In this document: positions 1-5,090 of the stretch, one piece after another
Layout of the letters: the number at the start of each line of letters is the position of its first letter
Numbering within the stretch: the first letter of the stretch is position 1
Assembly (NCBI GenBank): GCA_027066965.1
Contig: JAMOMT010000188.1
Coordinates: 1-5,155 of the forward strand
Source: Archaeoglobaceae archaeon
Lineage (GTDB): Archaea; Halobacteriota; Archaeoglobi; Archaeoglobales; Archaeoglobaceae
Length of the DNA stretch: 5,155 nucleotides
Direction of reading: 5' to 3'
Made by a program: the position numbers and the translations under genes
The notes under the pieces: generated by a model
Told to the model about the DNA's origin: nothing
Database searches by the model: none
Seen by the model: only the letters and a program-made list of their open reading frames with translations

Positions 1-2
1 TC

Positions 3-176
3 CTCATGATAACACCACTGCTCTCAATGCTCGCAGGAGCTGCTAGGGCCGAGAACGGCACTTACAGGGCTTTGCTTCTGTTGGCTGCTTTTGAGTTCAT
101 AGCCTCGATAGTCGTTAAGTCGATAGTCGCAGCTGCGAGTGGTGCGAAGAAGGTTGCAGGGAAGATGAAGAAGTGA
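3..176 (+). CDS. C-terminal end of an unidentified membrane protein (5' end outside window)
   Basis: An open frame runs in from the left edge and ends at TGA 174-176, giving 57 residues. It contains one clear hydrophobic helix (ALLLLAAFEFIASIVV) preceded by a shorter apolar stretch (MITPLLSMLAGAA), and finishes in a basic tail (KKVAGKMKK). This pattern fits the last one or two membrane helices of an integral membrane protein with a positively charged, probably cytoplasmic, end. The other two plus frames are closed early by stops, and the composition is like that of the other genes here, so coding is likely. I do not recognise the family. An ATG at 6-8 is in frame but is probably internal, since no ribosome site is visible before it. 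The gene is followed at once by T-rich sequence, so it probably ends its transcription unit and is unrelated to the mcr locus downstream. Confidence 0.65.
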   Translation, partial: LMITPLLSMLAGAARAENGTYRALLLLAAFEFIASIVVKSIVAAASGAKKVAGKMKK

Positions 177-235
177 TTTATATTTATATTTTTTTATTTT
201 AACTTTCTGCTATTTTTATTAATTTTTATAGTTAT
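177..235 (+). terminator. T-rich archaeal-type terminator region
   Basis: Directly after the stop at 176 comes about 60 bp made almost only of A and T, with T runs at 189-195, 197-200, 212-216 and 223-227. Archaeal transcription commonly ends at such T-tracts without a hairpin, so this probably terminates the upstream membrane-protein gene. It also contains TATA-like stretches and could act as a promoter for the mcr remnant. The join between this segment and mcrB homology at about 238/239 is abrupt. Confidence 0.5.
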
Positions 236-238
236 TAA

Positions 239-1181
239 ATCCTCTACGGCCCTCCCGGCACTGGCAAAACTTGGCTCGCTCGCCGGTACGTGAGCAAATA
301 TGCAGGAGAACGCTACGAATTTGTGACGTTCCACCCTTCGTACTCCTACGAGGAGTTCGTCGAGGGCCTCAGACCCATGCCGATTGACGGTGGTCTGAAT
401 TTCGTGATAGAAGACGGAATCTTCAAGAGACTGGTTATTAAGGCTTTGTGTGACGCCTTAATACCTGCAGAGGACGATATCTCTAAAACGGCGGAAGAAC
501 TGCTGGAGTTACTCGACAGGATAGAGCAGGAAGACAACGTATATGGTGCTTACAGTAGGAAGAAGCGAGAACTGTGGAACCAAATTCTCAAAATGGACAG
601 GAAAGACCTTAAAAGCCTGTTCGAAAACTCTACCAGCTTTTACCTCGTAATCGACGAGATAAACAGAGGAGATGTTTCGAGAAGTTTTGGCGAGCTGATA
701 ACTATTCTCGAATCGGACAAGAGGTTTGGGGAAAAGTACCAGCTTGTCGTAACTCTGCCGTACTCAAAGGAACCTTTCTGCGTTCCGCCCAACCTGTTCA
801 TTCTGGCCACCATGAACACTATACTTGAAAAAGAATTACTGAGTGAAGAAATGCCTGAGGATATCAGAAAGATAAGGAAACTGGCAGTGGATGCCTTAAG
901 AGCTATAAACGAAAAAGTCAAGGAGCTGTACGATAGAGATCATCAAATAGGCCACAGCTACCTGCTCAGGCTTAAAACGGTAAACGATGCAACAAAAACA
1001 CTGAAAGAGATATGGTACCATGAAATAATTCCCCTTATTGCAAGAGTACTTTTATGACAGCCCTGATAAGCTGGAAGATGTTCTGAAATCCTTCGTAAAA
1101 GTCGAGAAAAACAATTACGAAATTGTGTATGATCTTGACTTTCTCAAAGCCCTTGAAGAACTAACGAAGGAGCTGGGTTGA
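239..1181 (+). pseudogene. mcrB: mcrB remnant: McrBC GTPase subunit, 5'-truncated, internally deleted and frameshifted
   Basis: McrB is the AAA+ GTPase of McrBC, which hexamerises and translocates DNA so that McrC can cut at modified sites. Homology begins at 239 (ILYGPPGTGKT; Walker A at 248-271), directly after an in-frame TAA at 236-238. No ATG, GTG or TTG occurs before GTG 290, which already lies past Walker A, so neither the N-terminal specificity domain nor a usable start is present. Next come FHPSYSYEEFVEGLRP, Walker B DEIN (653-664) and ATMNT (803-820). After MNT the protein jumps to ILEKELL: the rest of the MNxxD signature and the usual ALRRRF arginine-finger block, roughly 25 residues, are missing. 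HQIGHSY (941-961) is kept. At CCCC 1031-1034 one extra C shifts the frame to a stop at 1055-1057. Reading on in the corrected frame gives LLQEYFYDSPDKLEDVL and ends at TGA 1179-1181, just before mcrC. Three independent lesions argue for a pseudogene. The C insertion alone could be a sequencing error. Confidence 0.88.
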
Positions 1182-1182
1182 G

Positions 1183-2487
1183 TTGCGACCAAAGAGAGCT
1201 GTAACATTCGAGTACTCGAAATTCGGGTACGAGATCGTCGAGGACGCTGAAGAAGGTCTCGAAGACGGAAAACTCCTCTTAACCGAAAAGTCTGTGGAAG
1301 AGCTCGAGAAGCTGAACGAAAGCCTGAACTTCCTCGAAATCGGCAGGAAAAGGATCAGAGTTCTAAACTACGCTGGAGTCGTGAGCGTTGGGAACATTAG
1401 ACTCGAAATACTTCCGAAGTTCCTTAAGAAGACCTACGAACCTCTCCAGTCCCCTGAGAACGTGAAGGAAAGGCAGGTAATCCTCTCAAACCTGATCGAA
1501 ATGCTGAAGCACACGGGCCTGCTGAAAGTTAAAGACGTAAACTTGGCTTATCTTAGCGAGAACGACGACTTCTTTGAAGTTTTCGTTTATGTCTTCGCGA
1601 AAAATCTGTTGAGTCTGCTGAGGAGCAAGGTTGACATCTGTTATGTGAGGAGAAAAGACGAACTGAACTTCGTTAGGGGAAAGATAGATGTTAGGAGGTA
1701 CGTTTCCTCTGCAAACCTTCACAGGATTCCGTGCGATTTTTATGAGAGGGTTGCTGACACGCCAATAAACAGAACCCTGAAGTACATCTGCTATCTGCTA
1801 AGCAGGATTACCTGTTCGAGGGAGAACTACAGGCTGCTGAGGCAGATCCTCGCAGTTCTCGATCCTGTAACCCTAACGCCGGTGGGCGTCGATTACATCA
1901 AGAGAATAACTTTCAACAGGCTCAACTCCGAATTTAGGCCGTTCGTAAGATTCTGCGAGAGTTTTCTGAGCTCGAGCTCCCTGTCTTTACGGGGAGGAAA
2001 GGTCGAATTCTTTTCCGTTATTTTTCCAATGGAGAAGCTGTTTGAAGAGTTTATGGCTGCCGTCATATCTCGGCTCTTGAAGGGCATGGAACTGCACATC
2101 CAGAGAAGTATAGGCTACCTCGTGACGAAACCGAGGGCTTTCAGGCTCGTACCCGATATCGTCGTTGGGGGAGAGGAAATTTGCGTAATCGACACGAAGT
2201 ACAAGCTCCTCAAGCCGGAGGACAGGAGGTACGGAATCTCTCAGCAGGACCTCTACCAGATCTACGCTTACTGCAGAGAACTGAAAGCGAGAAAAGCTCT
2301 CCTCCTCTATCCAGAGGAGCTGAACGGGGGAAAGGTCGAAAAAGACCTCATGCTGAGGGACGAAATATCTCTGTTCGTAAGGACAATCCCTCTCGGCGTT
2401 GACCTGAAAAACGAGTGGGACGCATTTCTGAGCGAAGTGGAAAACAAGCTCTCCTGCCTTTTTAACTCTAGTTTAAAGTCATCATAA
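1183..2487 (+). CDS. mcrC: McrC, PD-(D/E)xK nuclease subunit of McrBC restriction system
   Basis: McrC binds the McrB GTPase ring, stimulates its hydrolysis and supplies the DNA-cutting domain that attacks modified DNA. The 434-residue product is a full-length family member, longer than the E. coli protein of about 350. Residues 60-80 (NYAGVVSVGNIRLEILPKF) match the usual N-terminal McrC signature. RGKIDVRRY and the DTPINRTLKY stretch, about residues 164-200, match the central part. The C-terminal nuclease core shows D325 (VPDIVV), D337 and K339 (VIDTKYK), followed by QQDLYQIYAY, so the catalytic residues appear intact. TTG 1183 is chosen because it lies 1 nt after the ancestral mcrB stop (TGA 1179-1181), with GGAG at 1169-1172 as a weak ribosome site. 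This implies translational coupling that the mcrB frameshift would now disturb. Two tandem TAA codons end the gene. With mcrB broken, classic GTP-driven restriction is unlikely unless another McrB exists in the genome. No frameshift or stop is visible in the gene itself. Confidence 0.92.
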   Translation: MRPKRAVTFEYSKFGYEIVEDAEEGLEDGKLLLTEKSVEELEKLNESLNFLEIGRKRIRVLNYAGVVSVGNIRLEILPKFLKKTYEPLQSPENVKERQVILSNLIEMLKHTGLLKVKDVNLAYLSENDDFFEVFVYVFAKNLLSLLRSKVDICYVRRKDELNFVRGKIDVRRYVSSANLHRIPCDFYERVADTPINRTLKYICYLLSRITCSRENYRLLRQILAVLDPVTLTPVGVDYIKRITFNRLNSEFRPFVRFCESFLSSSSLSLRGGKVEFFSVIFPMEKLFEEFMAAVISRLLKGMELHIQRSIGYLVTKPRAFRLVPDIVVGGEEICVIDTKYKLLKPEDRRYGISQQDLYQIYAYCRELKARKALLLYPEELNGGKVEKDLMLRDEISLFVRTIPLGVDLKNEWDAFLSEVENKLSCLFNSSLKSS

Positions 2488-2490
2488 TAA

Positions 2491-2740
2491 TTACTTTCAC
2501 GACATTCCAAGACGGCGTTCTTGTACCTTTGAACTTCTTTACTCCCCCAAACCTCTCCACTCCATCAAACTTATGTTCTCATCTCTCTCCTCGAAACGAC
2601 ACTTTTGTCGAGCCAAAACTAGACTTTCCTTGCTCCTGACCACTCTTTCCTCCCTTTGAGCCTTCTCCTATAATCTTCCGATTGTCTTGTAAATCTGTTC
2701 AATTCTTTTCCTATTTTTTGAAAGTTTTTGCATTTTTTCC
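2491..2740. other. Pyrimidine-rich intergenic stretch without a clear gene
   Basis: Between mcrC and the transporter gene lie about 400 bp without a convincing gene. By hand count only 53 of the 180 plus-strand bases in 2521-2700 are purines, about 29 percent. In hyperthermophiles the RNA-like strand is usually purine-rich, so any transcript here would more naturally be read from the minus strand: a lost gene, a small RNA or a tiny protein. A short stem, CGACA/TGTCG with loop CTTT, sits at 2597-2610 but is too short to name as an RNA. The plus strand has no coding frame of note. Confidence 0.45.
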
Positions 2741-2798
2741 TAAAAATTTGGTCGACTATGCAGCTTTCGAAGAGGATTTCTAAAAATTTCGAAAACAT
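2619..2798 (-). CDS. Doubtful 59-residue basic small ORF, divergent from the transporter gene
   Basis: On the minus strand an ATG at 2798-2796 opens a 59-codon frame closed by TAG at 2621-2619. The product begins MFSKFLEILFES, is rich in Lys and Arg (for example DYRRRLKGRKEW near the C-terminus) and has two cysteines, at residues 13 and 23. I recognise no family. In favour: the strand is purine-rich, and a TATATA (2824-2829) lies about 28 bp before the ATG, the spacing expected for a leaderless archaeal transcript. Against: it is short, it has no ribosome site, its ATG touches the plus-strand TATA element, and a second frame in the same stretch is also partly open, as expected of purine-rich sequence by chance. 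It could be a gene remnant, a tiny regulator or nothing. Confidence 0.2.
   Translation of the reverse strand: MFSKFLEILFESCIVDQIFRKKCKNFQKIGKELNRFTRQSEDYRRRLKGRKEWSGARKV
2711..2740 (+). terminator. Candidate T-tract terminator for the mcrC transcript
   Basis: Three T runs (2714-2719, 2725-2729 and 2733-2738) stand close together about 225 bp after the mcrC stop. Clustered T-tracts of this kind act as archaeal terminators without a stem. They are the first such cluster after mcrC, which would give the mcrC message a long pyrimidine-rich 3' tail. Confidence 0.35.
2737..2790. repeat. 13-bp direct repeat upstream of the transporter promoter
   Basis: TTCCTAAAAATTT at 2737-2749 recurs as TTTCTAAAAATTT at 2777-2789, with one mismatch and a 40-bp period, about four helical turns. 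Both copies lie just upstream of the plus-strand TATA-like element at 2798-2806. Same-face spacing could suit a DNA-binding protein, but A/T-rich sequence yields such repeats easily. Confidence 0.4.
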
Positions 2799-2806
2799 TA
2801 AATATA
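2790..2806 (+). promoter_or_regulatory. Candidate TATA/BRE promoter of the TSUP operon
   Basis: TTAAATATA at 2798-2806 is preceded by purine-rich CGAAAACA (2790-2797), a reasonable BRE. Transcription would start near 2828-2831, leaving a leader of about 70 nt before TTG 2899 that includes the tandem 12-bp units. It is the best promoter match in this intergenic region for a plus-strand gene. Confidence 0.55.
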
Positions 2807-2810
2807 CGTG

Positions 2811-2823
2811 CCGTTAATAACGG
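2811..2823. promoter_or_regulatory. Perfect 13-bp palindrome, candidate operator
   Basis: CCGTTAATAACGG is two perfect 6-bp inverted arms around a single central A. It lies 4 bp after the plus-strand TATA-like element and directly before the opposed TATATA (2824-2829), where a bound regulator would block polymerase loading in both directions. The position and symmetry suggest an operator for a dimeric regulator. No regulator gene is visible in the window. Confidence 0.45.
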
Positions 2824-2878
2824 TATATAGACCGGTGTATAGCACGGTGTAAACCGAGACGTAAACTGAGACGTAAAG
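2821..2878 (+). repeat. Five imperfect tandem ~12-bp units in the transporter leader
   Basis: The stretch divides cleanly into CGGTATATAGAC (2821-2832), CGGTGTATAGCA (2833-2844), CGGTGTAAAC (2845-2854, two bases shorter), CGAGACGTAAAC (2855-2866) and TGAGACGTAAAG (2867-2878). The units drift from a CGGTRTATAG form to a YGAGACGTAAA form, the third being intermediate. They span the predicted transcription start and the 5' leader and end 7 nt before the ribosome site. They could be an array of regulator sites or a structured or spacer leader. I do not recognise the array. Confidence 0.6.
2824..2829 (-). promoter_or_regulatory. Possible minus-strand TATA element
   Basis: TATATA is self-complementary. 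Read on the minus strand it lies about 28 bp before the ATG at 2798, which fits a leaderless promoter for the doubtful 59-residue ORF. The bases upstream of it on that strand (CCGGTC) make a poor BRE. It is also simply part of the first tandem 12-bp unit, so the assignment is weak. Confidence 0.22.
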
Positions 2879-2885
2879 GTTAGCC

Positions 2886-2892
2886 GGAGGTG
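2886..2892 (+). promoter_or_regulatory. Ribosome binding site deciding a TTG start
   Basis: GGAGGTG lies 6 nt before TTG 2899. The in-frame GTG at 2890 overlaps this site and could not use it, and ATG 2911 would be 18 nt away. The genes at 3790, 4324 and 5091 have the same type of site 5-6 nt before ATG, so the spacing favours TTG 2899. Confidence 0.6.
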
Positions 2893-2898
2893 GAGGTA

Positions 2899-3777
2899 TT
2901 GATTTGGTGGATGTGGGTACTGGCCTTGTTTTTCATGACGCTTGGAATAGGAGTAGTGGCGCCAATAGCCGGAGTCGGGGGAGGTGTACTCTTCACCCCC
3001 CTCACAATGGCGTTCTACCCGTTCAGCACGGACTTCATCAGAGGAGCTGGCTTGGTAATGGCAATGACCTCAGCCCTCTCTTCAGCTCCTCACTTTGCCA
3101 AAAAAGGGCTCGCGAACCTCAGGATCCTCGCTCCAGTGGTCGTCGTCTCTATTATCTTCTCAATACTCGGCGGCATAATAGGCCTTTGGGTCACTAACGC
3201 TTTTCCGCAGGGCAAGAGCTACATCAAGATCGGGCTCGGCTGCATACTTTTCGTCGTCTTCCTTGTGTACCTCTTCTCGAAGAGAGTCGAGTTCCCGCAA
3301 ATAGCTCGCATAGACCCGATATCTGAAAAGCTGGACATACATGGAGCTTGGTACGAGCCGAGCCTCGGAAAGGTTGTAGAATACAGGACGACAAACCTGC
3401 TGTTTGCTCTCCCGGCATTTGCTGGCGTTGGATTCATAGCGGGAATGTTTGGTCTGGGAGCCGGGTGGGCGAACGTTCCAGTGTTGAATCTGGTCATGGG
3501 TGCTCCTCTGAAAGTTGCAACGTCAACAAGCATGATGATCATAACGATAAACGACGCAGCCGCCTGCTGGGTTTACATGGCGAGAGGAGCGATGCTCGCC
3601 CTCATAATAGTGCCGTCCGTGCTTGGAATAACGATAGGGGCGAGGATAGGTGCGAGAATAGCCGTGAAGTCGAGGCCGAGGTCGATAAAGTACCTAGTCA
3701 TGGTAATCATGCTCTTTGCTGCGATTATGGACATCTGGAAGGGTCTCCACGGCCTCGGAATGGCTCCGCCAATTTAA
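2899..3777 (+). CDS. TSUP (TauE/SafE, formerly DUF81) family anion transporter
   Basis: This is a 292-residue integral membrane protein of the TSUP family, whose members move sulfite, sulfoacetate, thiosulfate or related sulfur compounds and other organic anions. It shows the family's internal duplication: the first half has PIAGVGGGVLFTP (residues 22-34) and the second GFIAGMFGLGAGWANVP (178-194), each followed by a Thr/Ser-rich helix (MAMTSALSS, 54-62; KVATSTSMM, 205-213). Hydrophobic helices fall near 4-24, 50-63, 76-98, 108-126, 164-187 and then several up to about 280. A hydrophilic stretch of about 36 residues (127-162, with KLDIHGAWYEPSLGKVVEY) separates the halves and is longer than a simple loop. 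TTG 2899 is chosen from ribosome-site spacing; GTG 2890 would add three residues. It is followed after 12 nt by a small membrane protein with its own ribosome site, clearly one operon. The substrate cannot be told from sequence. A sulfur oxyanion would suit a sulfur-metabolising archaeon, but that is inference. Confidence 0.87.
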   Translation: MIWWMWVLALFFMTLGIGVVAPIAGVGGGVLFTPLTMAFYPFSTDFIRGAGLVMAMTSALSSAPHFAKKGLANLRILAPVVVVSIIFSILGGIIGLWVTNAFPQGKSYIKIGLGCILFVVFLVYLFSKRVEFPQIARIDPISEKLDIHGAWYEPSLGKVVEYRTTNLLFALPAFAGVGFIAGMFGLGAGWANVPVLNLVMGAPLKVATSTSMMIITINDAAACWVYMARGAMLALIIVPSVLGITIGARIGARIAVKSRPRSIKYLVMVIMLFAAIMDIWKGLHGLGMAPPI

Positions 3778-3789
3778 GGAGGTGGTGTT

Positions 3790-4245
3790 ATGCAGGAGCT
3801 TGAGGTTAAGCCTGAAACGGTTGAGAGTGTTGGTGCCGAGCTGAGAGAAGTAGCAATAGAACCGATGAACTACATGTTCGGAAGGATAATGGAAGTGTTA
3901 ACGGTAGTAGGACTAATCGTGATGTTCGTTCCCGGAATAATCTATGTCGTTACGGGTAAGGGCTTCCTTTCGAGAGAGCTTGTCGTCAAAAACTGGGGAT
4001 TGAAGGCGAGTGCGTTCTGGGAGAAGGTGATGGGAATAAAGGTGTTCGGCTACAGCTGGTTCCTGAGCCACCTCAACGCCATGGACTGTCTGAGCATAGT
4101 AGGTGTGTGCATACTTGCAATAACGCCTCTCATCAGCCTGTTTGGGGCGGAAATTAAGGCTGACAGCAAGTACAAGGTTCTGATCGGGATACTGATAATC
4201 GAGTTTCTCTTCGCGATATTCAGGCCGATATTGATGGGGCACTGA
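3790..4245 (+). CDS. Small three-helix membrane protein, DUF1634-like, partner of TSUP transporter
   Basis: This 151-residue protein has a soluble N-terminus (1-32), one helix near 33-55 (MEVLTVVGLIVMFVPGIIYVV), a hydrophilic stretch of about 43 residues with several aromatics (56-98), then two helices near 99-120 (LSIVGVCILAITPLISLFGAE) and 129-148 (KVLIGILIIEFLFAIFRPIL). A central helix with TP followed by a short polar turn and a final helix resembles DUF1634, a family often encoded beside TauE/SafE transporters. I assign it by that resemblance and by position, not by a search. ATG 3790 follows GGAGGTGG (3778-3785) at good spacing, 12 nt after the transporter stop, so the two are co-transcribed. 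It probably acts as an accessory or regulatory subunit of the transporter. No catalytic motif or signal peptide is visible. Confidence 0.72.
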   Translation: MQELEVKPETVESVGAELREVAIEPMNYMFGRIMEVLTVVGLIVMFVPGIIYVVTGKGFLSRELVVKNWGLKASAFWEKVMGIKVFGYSWFLSHLNAMDCLSIVGVCILAITPLISLFGAEIKADSKYKVLIGILIIEFLFAIFRPILMGH

Positions 4246-4261
4246 TTTAAGGGGCACTGAT
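4236..4261. repeat. 11-bp direct repeat across the stop codon of the DUF1634-like gene
   Basis: GGGGCACTGAT occurs at 4236-4246 and again at 4251-4261, a 15-bp period. The first copy encodes the final Gly-His and the TGA; the second lies just after it. This looks like a small replication-slippage duplication of the gene end. It does not change the protein. Confidence 0.6.
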
Positions 4262-4308
4262 ACTTCAAGTTTTAAAATTTTTATTTTTAAAAAAATTTAA
4301 AAATAAAA
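4262..4308 (+). terminator. A/T-only inverted repeat: terminator of the TSUP operon, perhaps promoter of next gene
   Basis: After the stop at 4245 comes sequence composed almost only of A and T from 4270 to 4310. TTTTATTTTTAAA at 4279-4291 and TTTAAAAATAAAA at 4296-4308 are perfect 13-bp inverted arms around four A's. Its T runs probably end transcription of the TSUP operon. Within the same stretch TTTTAAAAT (4270-4278) could serve as a TATA box, giving a start near 4300 and a short leader carrying the ribosome site for the gene at 4324. Confidence 0.5.
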
Positions 4309-4310
4309 TT

Positions 4311-4317
4311 GGGGGTG
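4311..4317 (+). promoter_or_regulatory. Ribosome binding site deciding ATG 4324
   Basis: GGGGGTG at 4311-4317 stands 6 nt before ATG 4324. The in-frame TTG at 4309 would lie upstream of this site and have only A/T sequence before it, so ATG 4324 is preferred. Confidence 0.6.
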
Positions 4318-4323
4318 TGGGGT

Positions 4324-5052
4324 ATGAAGATAGCCGGGTTAGAGGTAGAGTACGAAAACGGGTACTTAACATTTTCCGAGGAAGTGGAGGGCGAGGTTGG
4401 GATATATTTCGCCGGAAAGAGGTTGAGAGACTATACCATGATAAGGAAGCACCCGATGCTCGCCCTCTACACTGTTTACGTCGGAGACCAGGCGAGGTAC
4501 CTCAACTACTTCAAGAAGGAAGGGGAGTTCAGGGGAGACAGAGTAAAGTTGAGCCCGTTTTATGGAGGTTATATTCTCAACGACAGCGAGGAAGGAGTCA
4601 TTTTCGGCAGGTGTGTGAAGGTTGAAAATGTGTTCATCATGCCTCTGGTGGGCATGAGGCTCGAAGTCGAGGCTGGAGAGGCTGGAGTGAAAACGCCTGA
4701 ACTTAAAATTGAGTTTGGCGAAATACTCAGAGTTTTCGACGGAGACAGCAGCCTGAGGATACGGAGGTGCATTCTCGACGCTGGAGTCGACGTTACCGAG
4801 GAGATAGGTAGAGGTAAAATTATCTGGAAGCCTGTGTGTGTCGAAGGAGGAGTTGTGAGCTTTGAGAAAGGGGTAATCGGGATTCCGGAGGAAGTCAGGA
4901 GAGTTACTGTGAGAAGGGGAAAACTCAGAATACTTTCGGACGCGAGCTTCGCCCTCAGCGAATTATACTTGGTCGCAAAGAGGGGACTAATAAAAAGCAA
5001 AAGTGTGAGGTTGAGAGTTCTCCCGGCGGAGACGAAAGTCTGCGTTTGTTGA
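4324..5052 (+). CDS. Hypothetical protein, probably beta-rich and soluble
   Basis: The 242-residue product starts MKIAGLEVEYENGYLTF and ends ...ETKVCVC. I do not recognise it. It has no membrane helix, signal peptide, nucleotide-binding motif or zinc-knuckle spacing. The alternating pattern of short Val/Ile/Leu-rich strands with charged residues and Gly-containing turns through most of its length, especially 100-235, suggests a mainly beta fold. Cysteines are few, with a CVC pair at the very end. The C-terminal KRGLIKSKSVRLRVLP stretch recalls only loosely the segment before the vWA-like part of DUF58 proteins, and I do not rely on it. Glu, Lys and Arg are frequent, as in hyperthermophile proteins. 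It follows the TSUP operon across an A/T-rich terminator, so it probably starts a new unit. The next gene begins 38 nt later with its own ribosome site and may be co-transcribed. The long minus-strand open frame within it is a shadow. Confidence 0.75.
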   Translation: MKIAGLEVEYENGYLTFSEEVEGEVGIYFAGKRLRDYTMIRKHPMLALYTVYVGDQARYLNYFKKEGEFRGDRVKLSPFYGGYILNDSEEGVIFGRCVKVENVFIMPLVGMRLEVEAGEAGVKTPELKIEFGEILRVFDGDSSLRIRRCILDAGVDVTEEIGRGKIIWKPVCVEGGVVSFEKGVIGIPEEVRRVTVRRGKLRILSDASFALSELYLVAKRGLIKSKSVRLRVLPAETKVCVC

Positions 5053-5075
5053 TTTTTGTTTTTCTTTTTTGTTTC
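5053..5075 (+). terminator. T-tract cluster between two closely spaced genes
   Basis: T runs at 5053-5057, 5059-5063, 5065-5070 and 5072-5074 follow the stop directly, which is typical of an archaeal terminator. The next start, at 5091, is only 38 nt from the stop, leaving no room for its own promoter after the tract. The tract may therefore attenuate rather than fully end transcription into the next gene. Confidence 0.4.
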
Positions 5076-5090
5076 TTCGAGGTGGTTTAA

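Noticed and set aside
177..240. Insertion-sequence end as the cause of mcrB truncation.
   Set aside because: No terminal inverted repeat, target duplication or transposase fragment can be seen next to the junction.
640..921. A minus-strand open frame of 93 codons within mcrB.
   Set aside because: It lies antiparallel to clear McrB homology, its product is Ser/Leu-rich as typical of antisense shadows, and it has no ribosome site.
1031..1057. Programmed +1 frameshifting at CCC-C to make full-length McrB.
   Set aside because: The stop lies eight codons after the run and no stimulatory element is visible. The two other disabling lesions make a maintained recoding site unlikely.
2597..2610. A short hairpin CGACA-CTTT-TGTCG as a terminator or small RNA.
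   Set aside because: The 5-bp stem is too short and not followed by a T run on the plus strand; such stems are common by chance.
2539..2733. A minus-strand frame starting MQKLSKNRKRIEQIY that runs 65 codons if one in-frame TAG is read through, suggesting pyrrolysine.
   Set aside because: Purine-rich sequence lacks stops by chance, there is no pyrrolysine machinery in the window, and the frame overlaps another open frame on the same strand. Nothing supports readthrough.
2821..2878. The tandem units as a CRISPR array.
   Set aside because: Units are only 10-12 bp, contiguous and without spacers.
4569..5000. A long minus-strand open frame (143 codons) within the hypothetical gene.
   Set aside because: The product is Ser/Thr/Pro/Leu-rich, typical of the antisense of Glu/Lys/Arg-rich genes. 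The plus-strand gene has a good ribosome site and start.
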